From assembly GCA_963677445.2 (NCBI GenBank), contig CAXXGF010000081.1:1-64000 (forward strand): a stretch of DNA of 64,000 nucleotides. Reading direction: 5' to 3'. The DNA comes from G963677445 sp963677445. GTDB taxonomy: Bacteria > Bacteroidota > Ignavibacteria > Ignavibacteriales > Melioribacteraceae. Each line of letters starts with the position of its first letter. Position 1 is the stretch's first letter. This document shows positions 1-9,179 of this stretch, piece after piece. The notes beneath the pieces are model-generated. The model saw only the letters and a program-made list of their open reading frames with translations. It was not told the DNA's origin and did not search any database. Position numbers and translations under genes: made by a program.

Positions 1-1
1 C

Positions 2-445
2 CTCGCAGACACTTTGTTTTTTATTAATCGCGACAGGACACAAATAATAAAGTCATTTAGAGATGAAATCCTTGACGTTTATAATTTTGAGGATTTAACT
101 CCTTACTCAGATAATTGTGAAAACTTTTACGTTTTGGGCAAATATCGTGAAAATAATTTTCCTGCCCGCGAAAATATTTATAAATATGATTCCGGATCAG
201 GATGTTTTATTAAATGTTTTGATTCAATGGAATTGAATTATCAACTAAATCTTCAGGGCGCTCAAATCACCGGTATCCAAGAATATGACAACAAACTGTA
301 TTTTTCCGCTAGTTTTTTCGTTGGCCACCAAATGAGAAAAAATAATGTTATTCTGTCATATGATTTTGACGAGAATAAACTTTATTCCCTTACAAACATC
401 GGATACTATTCATTTCCCTTCGGTTTTTTTACCAAAACCCCGTAG
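2..445 (+). CDS. Hypothetical protein, C-terminal part (5' end outside window)
   Basis: The reading frame is open to the left edge, so this is probably the last ~147 residues of a longer protein rather than a gene starting at the TTG at position 14. The visible part is rich in aromatic residues and short beta-type segments (for example YKYDSGSGCF, NVILSYDFDENKLYSL), which suits a secreted or beta-propeller-like protein. No family is recognised. A strong hairpin terminator follows 20 bases after the stop. Codon use is AT-rich compared with the genes beyond 2 kb. Confidence 0.45.
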   Translation, partial: LADTLFFINRDRTQIIKSFRDEILDVYNFEDLTPYSDNCENFYVLGKYRENNFPARENIYKYDSGSGCFIKCFDSMELNYQLNLQGAQITGIQEYDNKLYFSASFFVGHQMRKNNVILSYDFDENKLYSLTNIGYYSFPFGFFTKTP

Positions 446-465
446 TATTTTAAAGCCCAAATAAA

Positions 466-500
466 AAAAAGGTTATACGTATTACCCGTATAACCTTTTT
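466..500. terminator. Bidirectional hairpin terminator
   Basis: A perfect 14-bp stem (aaaaaggttatacg / cgtataaccttttt) encloses a 7-base loop, with A-runs on the left arm and T-runs on the right. It can therefore stop transcription from either side. It separates the partial gene at the left edge from the duplicated sensor-kinase tail that follows. Confidence 0.8.
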
Positions 501-540
501 AATTTCTTCTATCAAATAAAGTTAAAGTGTGATCAATCTC

Positions 541-618
541 TTTCTCTACTTAATTATCCTCCCCAGAACATCAGTCAGTTTATCCCTGAGGATTGGTTTT
601 GATATAAAGTCGCTGAAA
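541..618 (-). repeat. Duplicated 3' end of the adjacent hybrid kinase gene
   Basis: These 78 bases match positions 1953-2030, the end of the hybrid kinase gene, at 74 of 78 positions. Read on the minus strand they encode the same last 24 residues of the receiver domain, starting FSDFISKPILRDKL and ending at the same TAG stop, plus the 5 bases after it. All four differences (570, 591, 603, 609) fall on third codon positions and are synonymous. Homology ends abruptly upstream, where the frame soon meets a stop, so this is a gene-end fragment and not a functional gene. It forms one border of the AT-rich islet. Confidence 0.9.
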
Positions 619-702
619 TTGGAGAAAATATTCGGCATAGATAACAATATTTATTTTTTATATATTGAAATATCCTTTAAAATATAATATTTGGAATGTT
701 AG

Positions 703-1248
703 ATGAGATATTTAAATATTTTTCAGGGAATGGTAACTGCTATCGCGGCTTATATTGTTTTAACTGATATTTTAGAACCAAATAAATATAGTCCATTTTA
801 CATCTATTCACAAAATGATATCATTATCAGTTTAGGATATATTTATGTTATAACTAATGCTATTTTTGCACTCTATTATTTGCACATTTACAGACTCCTA
901 TATTTAAAGTTTCTATATAATTCAAATTGGGCCATCATTTCAATCAATATTTTATTTATCATTTCCAATTTAATATTGCTATTGGTTGAAGTTTTTAGCA
1001 GAAGTTCATTGCCATATTATGGTGAAGTTTCAGATAAGCATAATGATTTCGGAATTGTGCACCTTTCAATCGCCCCAGTGATTATAATAGTTAGAAGTTT
1101 CATTAAAATGAGATGGCGCAAAAATACACACCGGTTAGCCAAACAGTATTTCTTGCTAAAAATCCTCATACAGGAAATGTTTATTTTGGAAAGCTTCAGA
1201 CTTCTCCATCAGGAACGACTACTCAATTCCTCTGAAAAGTTTATATAA
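703..1248 (+). CDS. Hypothetical membrane protein of the AT-rich islet
   Basis: About 181 residues with three or four hydrophobic segments (near residues 8-22, 40-66, 78-98 and 120-132) indicate an inner-membrane protein. No family is recognised. The last ~45 residues look less natural than an overlapping +1-shifted frame that begins at an ATG at 1113 and reads MAQKYTPVSQTVFLAKNPHT through to a stop near 1235. The gene may therefore be frameshifted near 1110, or a small second ORF may overlap its end. It is co-oriented with the next gene and lies between the two copies of the kinase tail. Confidence 0.4.
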   Translation: MRYLNIFQGMVTAIAAYIVLTDILEPNKYSPFYIYSQNDIIISLGYIYVITNAIFALYYLHIYRLLYLKFLYNSNWAIISINILFIISNLILLLVEVFSRSSLPYYGEVSDKHNDFGIVHLSIAPVIIIVRSFIKMRWRKNTHRLAKQYFLLKILIQEMFILESFRLLHQERLLNSSEKFI

Positions 1249-1299
1249 ATCAAATATTATACATCAAATATTGAAATGATTGACGCAGGAATTAAATTT

Positions 1300-1824
1300 A
1301 TGGGAAATAAATCGTTAATGGCTGTACTGTTATTTTTGCTTTCATTCGGTTGTTATTTTGGACAAATAGATAATAGAGAATATATTATATTCAGAATCGA
1401 TTCTGTCTCATTTAATCCAAATATTGTTTATTTGTTGTTGGATAACGAAACAATAACTTTGAAATATCTTATTACACATAATGACAGCTCAAATTTATAT
1501 AATGATAGTGATATTTTCGAAAAGAGCAAAGATCTTACTTGTTATAAAATCTTATTGGAGGAACTCCAGGAGAAACCAATCATTTTAAAATATAAATTGA
1601 CTAGTGCGGCAGAAATATCAATATGTTACAGACCTCAAGAATTTTTTACTTTAAGGATACAGTTAAAGTCGAACTATATAAATCTCCGGATGTTAAAGGC
1701 CTCTATATCAGAAAGCAAAAGGAATAGGAGTGTTTACTATTTTCCTTGTTTTTTTGGTGAAAATCAAAGATACAAACCGTTGTCTAATAATGCGAAACCA
1801 AAGGAAAATTACTTTAACATATAA
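1300..1824 (+). CDS. Hypothetical exported protein, probably frame-disrupted
   Basis: The ATG at 1300 gives a clean signal peptide (MGNKSLMAVLLFLLSFGCYF), so it is preferred to the upstream ATG at 1276. The body has no recognised domain. From about 1605 the frame becomes basic and unlike the rest. The frame of 1605-1727 instead reads SRIFYFKDTVKVELYKSPDV and then GLYIRKQKE before a stop, which looks much more like a real beta-rich C-terminus. A frameshift near 1600-1640 is therefore likely, either true decay or an assembly error. It ends before a 13-bp hairpin terminator. Confidence 0.4.
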   Translation: MGNKSLMAVLLFLLSFGCYFGQIDNREYIIFRIDSVSFNPNIVYLLLDNETITLKYLITHNDSSNLYNDSDIFEKSKDLTCYKILLEELQEKPIILKYKLTSAAEISICYRPQEFFTLRIQLKSNYINLRMLKASISESKRNRSVYYFPCFFGENQRYKPLSNNAKPKENYFNI

Positions 1825-1915
1825 TTATATTCCGGATGCTGTTTTAAGAGGAAGTGAATACCTGTCAGAGATTAATAAACAGGAATGTGAACGGCAATTA
1901 TCAATATAAACTCTT

Positions 1916-1957
1916 GGAAATGGAGAAAACTCTTCTTTCTCCATTTCCATTTTTTCT
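1916..1957 (+). terminator. Intrinsic terminator of the islet genes
   Basis: A perfect 13-bp stem (ggaaatggagaaa / tttctccatttcc) with a 7-base loop is followed on the plus strand by attttttctc. It would end transcription of the plus-strand islet genes just before the convergent kinase gene, and may also act on the kinase transcript. Confidence 0.8.
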
Positions 1958-4900
1958 CTACTTAATTATCCTCCCCAGAACGTCAGTCAGTTTATCCCTG
2001 AGAATTGGTTTTGAGATAAAATCGCTGAAACCGGCGGCGATAAATTTTTCCCTGTCACCCGGCAGCACATAGGCTGTTACAGCTATAACAGGCACATTCT
2101 GGTAGCCCGGAAGCCGCTGGATAATACGCAGGGCGTCGAGTCCGTTATATTCACCCTGGAGATTTATATCCATCACAATAAAATCGAATTGTTTTTTCTT
2201 TATCAGGGGCATCGCGTTTTCAAGGCTGTTGGCAAAATCAATCGCCTTAAGATCCTTCATCTGAACGCGGAAAAGTATCTGCGAATCCACCTGATCCTCG
2301 AGATAGAGGCAGGCGAGTGAAGGCAGGTCAATCCCCTTTTCTTCCGTTGTCTGCTGGGGAGGTCCCGCTGCCGGTTTTTCAATTTCCGGCGGGACCGAGG
2401 TTGATCTCAGCGGGTAACTCGGCTGAGGCTCAGGCTCCTGCCATCTTGGGGTGACCGGAGGGGGGACATTTATCGAGGGCTCGGGATCACGCATAAAATC
2501 AGGTTCCCTGGCCGGTTTAGGAGGCTCAGGTTCTCTGAAACGTGCCGGTTCTTCTCTTCTTTGCGGAGCGGCAGGTTTTTCCTCCTCTCTGCCGCTGTCT
2601 CCCGACCATCTCAGTGGTTCAGGTTGTCTTTCGGGCTGAGCGGTATATCTTTCAGTTGGAGCCAGGGCCGGTCTTTCCACTGCTCTTTCAACCGGTTTTT
2701 CATCGACTGCTTCCACACTGAGCGATATGTTTTCAGGCATAGTGAATTGTTTCGGAATTACCATGCAATATTCATTTGGTGTGTCATTTTTATAAGATAT
2801 ATTCTGTTTTGCCGAAAGTATAAGTGATAATTTTCTTATCAGACGAACACTGAATCTGGAAAAACCGTATTTCTGGCGGACTATACTCTCATCCTCGCTG
2901 AAAACATCCTGCAGGCCATCAATGAGATGTTCCGATATTCCCCCGCTTTCATCTTTTATACCTACTGAAATATTATCACGGTCATAGGCTGTGGCAGAGA
3001 CATAAATTTTATTGGAGCCGGTAATCTGCATACCAAAATTTGTAAACGCTGTTAAGAGAGTCTGGAAACGATACTTATCGGTTTCAAATGCGAGAGAGGA
3101 TGAAATTTTACCATAGGCGAGGGTAACTCCTTTTGATTCGGCTGTCTTTTTTGTATTATCCTCAAGCTGATCGAGCAGATCAATAAATTTTATATTAGAA
3201 GGTTCAATTGAAATATCCTTCTGAATGATCTGGGCATATTCACCGGCAGTATCCATTATCTGAATTAACATTTTCTGATTTTCCGAAATGATATCAGCCG
3301 ATTCTCTCTGATCATCTGTAGGATTGGGCAGACTGTCAATAAGCTCCTGAGCAAAACCTATGATCACATTTATCGGTGTAAGAATTTCATGGAAAAGATG
3401 GGAAAGGAATGAACTGTCCAGTTCCCCGCCGCTTTCTTTTGGCTCTTCAACAGGTTTCGCCACCTGCTGTGGAGCTTCAGCGACAGGAGCCAGCCTGACG
3501 ATAATGCTGTATTTTTCAATTTCGTTCTTGTAATTCACTACCGGAACCGCGGTTGCCGAGGCATCCTTTATTTCACCCGATTTTGTTTTAATACCCACTT
3601 TAAGTTCTTTTACGGATGGATCATCCGACTGGAATATGGTGGTATTTACCTTTCCCCTGTCATCATCCGAAACAACCGAAAGGAATTGTTTTTCTGTCAG
3701 GTCGGAGTGGGTATAGTTTAAATTTTTTGTCGGAGTTTCATTAAATTCTGAAATGAAACCATCTTTATCGGTAACGAAGATCATATCCTGTGTAAACTGA
3801 AAGGCGGAACGGTAAAGCTGCAGATTTTTATCATCTTCAGCTTTCTGTGTAACATCATGAATAATATTTATGTGCGCCCGTCTCTCTTTATAATCAATCG
3901 CATTTTTGCCAATCTTCACCAGCACCGAACTTCCATCTTTTTTCTTATGGCGCCAGGGACCTGAAAAGCCATCCATTTTCATTTTATTATCTGAAGCTTC
4001 AATCAGCGTCTGAATATCCTCAGGCGCGTAGAGGTCTGTGAGGTCCATGTGGAGGAATTCTTCCCTGCTATATCCATAAAGCTTAAGGGCAGGATCGTTG
4101 ACATCCAGGAACTGAAGGTTTTCAATGTCATAAATAAAAACTGCTTCCGGGCTGGTGTGTAAGATTACATCATACATATCGTCGCTTCTGCTATTTGATT
4201 TTTGATAGTTTTCTTCTTTCGGCGCGAATACGAGAGATAGCCCCCCCAGTCCTGATTCCGCGTTAATCAGCCTGTGTATATCCACTCCGTAGATCTTTTC
4301 ATCAGGGGTTTTAATCTCAATTTCATTTTCCGAACTTTCAATCCCCTGGCTGTCTATTTTTATGCGTACTCTGTTTATCTGATCAATAAGTTCATCAGGT
4401 AAAATAAAGCTGATATTTTCTCCTTCAAGTTTTTCAGCGGGAGAAATATTCATCAGTTCTCTGAGCAGGTTGCTCGCTGTTAGAATCCGGTTTTCATCAT
4501 TTATAATTACAATTGATTTGTCAATATTTTTTATGGCTTCCTTGAGGAGAGGATTTCCCTCGATTGTTTTTTCCCTGTTTTCCGAACCGAGTGAAAAACC
4601 AATTATTGCCATCACCGATCGTCTTTCGTCATAGACAGGGAATTCCACAACCTGGTCAACAGGATCAACCCGGTTGCAGTAAAGAGTTTTTAATCCCCCG
4701 ATTATAACCCCGTTACATGACTTAATTATATACTCATCGACAGTTTTGTAAATATCAAGCAGGGCCGGAGTAAGAAAATCCCCTTCAAGTCTTCTTTCAA
4801 CCTGAAACTGGTCATACCCGAGCCATTCGGAATATTTTTGATTAACCAGAACATATTTACCAAAATTATCTTTAATCCAGAAAAATTCATCCAGGTCATC

Positions 4901-5395
4901 GGCAAGTTTCTGAATTTTTGTTTTACTGATAAAAGTAAAGGGATAATTGGATTTTACCTCCTTAATAATCCTTTTAAGCCTTTCATCACCAAAATAGTCA
5001 TCAATACCTTCCGGATGGAAAAATATTTTTCTTAAACTTTTATTGCTCAGATCATTTTCATTTCGGAAAATTGTAAAAAGATAGAACTCATTTTTTTCTG
5101 AAACGAATGGAGTTATAATTACACTATAATCCTGGCTTTCCCTCGGAGTTTTTCCAATCCGGACAGACTTTTTGGATTTTTTTCCGCTATCCCTGGCTTC
5201 TGTGAAATATTCCCTTAATCTGTTCCCCGTATCATGAGAGAAATACTTGAACAGAACATTTTCGGTCGAAGCTTTGGGAAGAAACGCCGCGCCCTCTTCA
5301 TTCATCGCGGTAATAACCGCGTATTCGTCGAGAATGAAGGAAGCGGCTCCCGTTTCCTTTCTCAGCATCTTTTCTATGGAAAGATCAAAAGCCAT
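1958..5395 (-). CDS. Soluble multi-PAS hybrid sensor histidine kinase with C-terminal receiver
   Basis: A 1145-residue cytoplasmic signalling protein with no membrane segment. In order it has about four to five PAS-like modules (near 15-115, 160-275, 285-395, 405-520 and 525-640; the fourth is the most typical), a HisKA helix pair with the phospho-acceptor His near 669 in SHLFHEILTPIN, an ATPase domain (about 750-880), a Pro/Glu-rich linker (about 920-1020) and a receiver domain (1027-1145). The receiver keeps the phosphorylatable Asp near 1076 (IVMDINL) and the Lys in SKPI. The ATPase is eroded: DESGGIS stands for the G1 box, and the glycine-rich G2 loop is replaced by YGFSRFSVRLI. It starts 3 bases after the FnIII lipoprotein gene and is probably the last gene of the exopolysaccharide cluster. 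Confidence 0.9.
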   Translation of the reverse strand: MAFDLSIEKMLRKETGAASFILDEYAVITAMNEEGAAFLPKASTENVLFKYFSHDTGNRLREYFTEARDSGKKSKKSVRIGKTPRESQDYSVIITPFVSEKNEFYLFTIFRNENDLSNKSLRKIFFHPEGIDDYFGDERLKRIIKEVKSNYPFTFISKTKIQKLADDLDEFFWIKDNFGKYVLVNQKYSEWLGYDQFQVERRLEGDFLTPALLDIYKTVDEYIIKSCNGVIIGGLKTLYCNRVDPVDQVVEFPVYDERRSVMAIIGFSLGSENREKTIEGNPLLKEAIKNIDKSIVIINDENRILTASNLLRELMNISPAEKLEGENISFILPDELIDQINRVRIKIDSQGIESSENEIEIKTPDEKIYGVDIHRLINAESGLGGLSLVFAPKEENYQKSNSRSDDMYDVILHTSPEAVFIYDIENLQFLDVNDPALKLYGYSREEFLHMDLTDLYAPEDIQTLIEASDNKMKMDGFSGPWRHKKKDGSSVLVKIGKNAIDYKERRAHINIIHDVTQKAEDDKNLQLYRSAFQFTQDMIFVTDKDGFISEFNETPTKNLNYTHSDLTEKQFLSVVSDDDRGKVNTTIFQSDDPSVKELKVGIKTKSGEIKDASATAVPVVNYKNEIEKYSIIVRLAPVAEAPQQVAKPVEEPKESGGELDSSFLSHLFHEILTPINVIIGFAQELIDSLPNPTDDQRESADIISENQKMLIQIMDTAGEYAQIIQKDISIEPSNIKFIDLLDQLEDNTKKTAESKGVTLAYGKISSSLAFETDKYRFQTLLTAFTNFGMQITGSNKIYVSATAYDRDNISVGIKDESGGISEHLIDGLQDVFSEDESIVRQKYGFSRFSVRLIRKLSLILSAKQNISYKNDTPNEYCMVIPKQFTMPENISLSVEAVDEKPVERAVERPALAPTERYTAQPERQPEPLRWSGDSGREEEKPAAPQRREEPARFREPEPPKPAREPDFMRDPEPSINVPPPVTPRWQEPEPQPSYPLRSTSVPPEIEKPAAGPPQQTTEEKGIDLPSLACLYLEDQVDSQILFRVQMKDLKAIDFANSLENAMPLIKKKQFDFIVMDINLQGEYNGLDALRIIQRLPGYQNVPVIAVTAYVLPGDREKFIAAGFSDFISKPILRDKLTDVLGRIIK

Positions 5396-5398
5396 ATA

Positions 5399-7240
5399 TT
5401 AAAAAGGTATCTCAACTAAATATTCATTGCTGTAACCGGAAACTCCCTGGGTATTTTTCGCTCTTACCCTGTACCAGAATCCCTCACCCCGGTAAACACC
5501 CGAGCCCTCGGCATCCTGGTAACTGGTGCTGTTAGCTTCAATTACCGCTATTCTTGTCCACGAGCTTCCGGTAAAATCGGCCTTTCTTTCAACTTCAAAA
5601 AGCAATTCATTATCTGAATTATCCTGCCAGGTAAGATTTACCTTTACTTCTCCTTCAACCACTTCACCAACAAGGGATGTTGGCGGCATAATGTTCCCTG
5701 TTCCCCCGGCAGTGCTTACCTCATTGGAAAAATCTGAAAAGTCAGAATCTCTGAAAGCCCTTATCCTGTACCAGTAAATTTCATTTGTATCGGGAACGGT
5801 GTCTGAAAATGCCAGTGATCCCGGGTCTAAGATTACCCTGGTTACAAATTCACCCGATGTGCCTGTTTTTCTCTGCAGTTCAAGGCCATCTTCATCTTTT
5901 GAGTTTACTTCCCAGTATAATGTAAATTCACCGGGATTCGAGGTTTTCAGAATTTCAAGATTTACCGGGGCAAGCGGCGGCAGTTCTGGCACGTATGCGC
6001 TGTCTTCATTTGAGAACTGTGTGTAAAATCCTTCAGTAGCGATATGCCGCGCGCGGTAATAATAGGTATTTTCCACAGTTATCCCGGAATCGACAAAAAT
6101 TGTAACATCAGCGTCAACATCTCCCAATGTTGCCCAGCTTCCCGAACCGCCGCTTTTCCTCTGAACTACTGTGCCGACTTCAAATTGTGTATTGTCATTC
6201 CAGGTTATATCAATATGCCTTGTGGAAGAATTGAAAGCCGCTTCAAGATTCTGCGGAGCAGGCACATCGGTAGAATAGGTGCTTACTGACGCAATATTCG
6301 ACCAGTCGCTCTGAACGGTGCCTGTATATGCTTTTATCCTGTATTTATATGGAGTCCCGCCTATAAGTCCTTCATCAGTATATTCAAGGGGAGTTCTGGG
6401 TAAAGTTGCCACCTCATTCCATGTAGTCTCTCCGCCATCCAGTCGCTGAAGAATAAAACCAAGTGTGTTTGCTCCATTGTCAACCCAGGTCAGATAAACA
6501 GAGGAAGCCCCAAGCGCTTCCGCTCTCAGGTTTGACGGTGTGTCCCCTCCGGTGCTTCCGGTGGAGTTCACCTCATTGCTGAAGTCGCTTTCGCCATAAG
6601 AGTTTATCGCTCTGACTTTATAATAATAAGTTATATAAGGAGAAAGATCGAGATCATCGACACTTATCGTTTCCTCCTCGAGTAATTTGATCGATCTGTA
6701 AATCTGGTTGGCTCCATCCTTTCTCCATACCTGGAAATATTGTTCATTGTCTGAATTATCTTCCCACTTCAGGTTAACAGCATTCGCGCTTATTTTCGTC
6801 AGTGAAAGGTTGGTTGGGGCGTCGGGCGGATCAGTATTGATTTTCACAAATACCGTCTGGGTTTCACTTGTTGCCGCGTCCCCATCCTTATTATATACAG
6901 TGACAGCATAAGCTATCGATTCATTCAGAAGCTCTTCACCTACAATCAAATAGAGTGGAAGATACTCTACCGCTTCTGTTGAATCGGGCAGATAAGCGGT
7001 TGCTTCACCATTCACAATTACGTCGTAGTGGTCCAGTCCGGTTCCGCCAACTTTATCGGCAGCTTCATATGATATCTGTGTTTTTCCCACTTTAACACTA
7101 TCTCCGGTCAGAGGAGATAGCAAAGTTATTGTCGGAGCTGTCTCCCTGTTGTCAACAACTGACTGAACACAGCTTTGTATAAAAAGTACTGAAACTGTGA
7201 AAAGAATTCCGGCAAAGATAATTTTCTTTAACATATTCAT
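5399..7240 (-). CDS. Fibronectin type III repeat lipoprotein
   Basis: A 613-residue cell-surface lipoprotein. A signal peptide ends in a lipobox (FIQSC, Cys near 24). An Ig-like N-terminal domain (about 36-130) follows, then five fibronectin type III repeats, each opening with a motif such as DAPTNLSL, TPSNLRAE or PAPQNLEA and closing with a WYRVRA-like strand. Such arrays usually act as spacers or glycan- and protein-binding stalks. No catalytic domain is visible. The gene lies 34 bases downstream of the deacetylase-like gene and 3 bases upstream of the hybrid kinase gene, so it is almost surely co-transcribed with both. It may hold matrix polymer at the surface, but that role is inferred only from context. 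Confidence 0.85.
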   Translation of the reverse strand: MNMLKKIIFAGILFTVSVLFIQSCVQSVVDNRETAPTITLLSPLTGDSVKVGKTQISYEAADKVGGTGLDHYDVIVNGEATAYLPDSTEAVEYLPLYLIVGEELLNESIAYAVTVYNKDGDAATSETQTVFVKINTDPPDAPTNLSLTKISANAVNLKWEDNSDNEQYFQVWRKDGANQIYRSIKLLEEETISVDDLDLSPYITYYYKVRAINSYGESDFSNEVNSTGSTGGDTPSNLRAEALGASSVYLTWVDNGANTLGFILQRLDGGETTWNEVATLPRTPLEYTDEGLIGGTPYKYRIKAYTGTVQSDWSNIASVSTYSTDVPAPQNLEAAFNSSTRHIDITWNDNTQFEVGTVVQRKSGGSGSWATLGDVDADVTIFVDSGITVENTYYYRARHIATEGFYTQFSNEDSAYVPELPPLAPVNLEILKTSNPGEFTLYWEVNSKDEDGLELQRKTGTSGEFVTRVILDPGSLAFSDTVPDTNEIYWYRIRAFRDSDFSDFSNEVSTAGGTGNIMPPTSLVGEVVEGEVKVNLTWQDNSDNELLFEVERKADFTGSSWTRIAVIEANSTSYQDAEGSGVYRGEGFWYRVRAKNTQGVSGYSNEYLVEIPF

Positions 7241-7274
7241 ACTCTGTTCAAGTGCGGAATATTTTTACAATCCG

Positions 7275-9179
7275 CTATAAATTGATATTGTCGAAGTCAA
7301 TAAGGAACGACCTCGACTCACCATCCTCCAGATCCTCGATAAAAAGATAAAGTATATTGGAAGTGGCGTTAAACTCAAATTCCGGTATTTTGGTATTCAC
7401 AAGGTCTGAAGAAACATCAACATTTTCAACCTTTTTATTAAGGTTCACCTCAATAACAAAATTATCTATCATCTCTTCAGCGAGATTGGTAACTTCAACT
7501 TCCATACGAACAGAACTGTTTGAACCATATTGAAGTTCAACTCTGCCCCTCTTAAGCCACCAGTCTTTCAGATCTGAAATATTTGTCAGCCACATATTCT
7601 TATTTCTGGTATACTGAAGGATCTCATCTATTACCCTTACATAACCGCCATTCATCTGGTATTTTGAGTGAACCTTAAAAACAAAAAGACCGCTTTCAAA
7701 TAATATTCGGTCGACATCCTCCTCATATGTGTAGCGCTGGAAGTTGGGATTTTTAAGTCCATATTCACCGACAATCTCAATATCATCTCTCGCGGTTTTA
7801 GTCATCAGTAAGATCGGTTCATCATTACGGATAATCACACGCGGCACAGAACGATCTGTCAGGCTGTCTGTAACAAAATAAGTAATATCGTTGGACGACA
7901 TCCCCTGGAGTGTATTCTCATCGTAAAATCCATAAAGTGGCATAATACCATTAACAGGTTTTTCAATCAGACTTTCAATTTTGCTTTTTGCCGATTCGAT
8001 ATTCGCGAACTGAGCATCTTTATCATAAAGCGCGTTTACGGTATCATCAGCCGCGGCGAGAAAACCAATGTCAACTATCGCCCCGACATCCCCATATTTC
8101 GCGAGATTTTTTACTATTCCGGGATAAGATTCAGCAACAGAAGGATGAACAAAAAAGTTGGCCGGGTATTGTGAAGATTTCAGCATAGCTATAAGATTAG
8201 TGGCATTGCCAGGATTCTCATCCACTGTGGGAATAAAAATGGCGGCGGCGTCGTAAGGAGGCGGCCAGTCTTTTATATAGGCAATCGGACGGTATGTCAG
8301 CCAATTAATACAATTCACAAATAGTTTATTGTAATTTATGTAATCTTTCTGGTCCCCGATAACAGAATTAAGCTCGAATCCGAACCACACAAAACGTCCT
8401 TCACCATAATTGCCGTAAGCTATTCCGGCGCTCTTTTCAATTTCATCCCTTACAAGTCCCGCCTCTCGGCGAAAATCGTACCATGAACTTACCTGAATTG
8501 TTCTTGGCTCAAGTATTTCAGCATAAATCGGTCTGTCCCAGGTAGCAATTTTTAATGTATAACCGGTTGGTATTCCGGCGGTTATTGGCATATTGCCACG
8601 AAGTGTATGAATTTTATAGACTTCGCGAGGTTTAATCTCTTTGGTAAACTTTAATCCGAATGTTTCGGTAAAAAACTTCCATCCTCTCCACTTACCTTCG
8701 TATGAAAATGTCGCTATTCCGCCTGTAGCGAATACACTTCCCCCACTTTCCAGATACGCCTTTATCTGGACTATCTGCTTTTCACTTAATGCTTTTACTC
8801 CGGGCAAAATGAGCAACTCATAATTAAAATGATCGCCGTTTTCAATCATCTGATCAGTGACAAGATCAAAATAAAGTTTACTAGAACGGGCAAATTGCTG
8901 CCAGGTATCAACGTTGTCAGTCACCCAGGTGCTGCCTTCCTCAAACATCGCCTCCGTATATTTCGAATAGAGAATGGCAACGTTATGCTTTTTCTCAACA
9001 AATATATAGCTCAGATTTCTTGGTGAGGGAGCAAGTTCGGTGAGATCAAAATTGCCATAAATACTTTTAAGTATAAGCAGGAAAATAAGTATCCCTCCGA
9101 CAACAAGCACAAGCCCGCTGAGAAAGACAATCGGATAATTGACACTGACGCCGGTTAGTTTTTCATCTTCTATCGCCAC
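7275..9179 (-). CDS. Membrane-anchored, deacetylase-fold exopolysaccharide protein
   Basis: 634 residues: an N-terminal membrane anchor (about 16-40), a glutamine-amidotransferase-like alpha/beta domain (about 55-290, with LLILPGVKAL and LESGGSVFATGG), a NodB-like polysaccharide deacetylase fold (about 310-530) and a beta-sandwich tail. In the NodB-like part the usual TFDDG motif is replaced by PTVDEN, and the metal-binding His pair is absent (the corresponding stretch reads GDVGAIVDIGFL). It may therefore bind glycan or scaffold rather than deacetylate. The GTG start lies inside the end of the upstream gene, a 10-base overlap that implies coupled translation. Its position beside a GT2 synthase supports a role in processing or exporting polymer at the membrane. 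Confidence 0.65.
   Translation of the reverse strand: MAIEDEKLTGVSVNYPIVFLSGLVLVVGGILIFLLILKSIYGNFDLTELAPSPRNLSYIFVEKKHNVAILYSKYTEAMFEEGSTWVTDNVDTWQQFARSSKLYFDLVTDQMIENGDHFNYELLILPGVKALSEKQIVQIKAYLESGGSVFATGGIATFSYEGKWRGWKFFTETFGLKFTKEIKPREVYKIHTLRGNMPITAGIPTGYTLKIATWDRPIYAEILEPRTIQVSSWYDFRREAGLVRDEIEKSAGIAYGNYGEGRFVWFGFELNSVIGDQKDYINYNKLFVNCINWLTYRPIAYIKDWPPPYDAAAIFIPTVDENPGNATNLIAMLKSSQYPANFFVHPSVAESYPGIVKNLAKYGDVGAIVDIGFLAAADDTVNALYDKDAQFANIESAKSKIESLIEKPVNGIMPLYGFYDENTLQGMSSNDITYFVTDSLTDRSVPRVIIRNDEPILLMTKTARDDIEIVGEYGLKNPNFQRYTYEEDVDRILFESGLFVFKVHSKYQMNGGYVRVIDEILQYTRNKNMWLTNISDLKDWWLKRGRVELQYGSNSSVRMEVEVTNLAEEMIDNFVIEVNLNKKVENVDVSSDLVNTKIPEFEFNATSNILYLFIEDLEDGESRSFLIDFDNINL

Noticed and set aside
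541..650. Possible short receiver-domain gene on the minus strand
   Set aside because: Only 24 codons match the kinase tail; upstream the frame loses homology and soon meets a stop, so it is a duplicated gene end.
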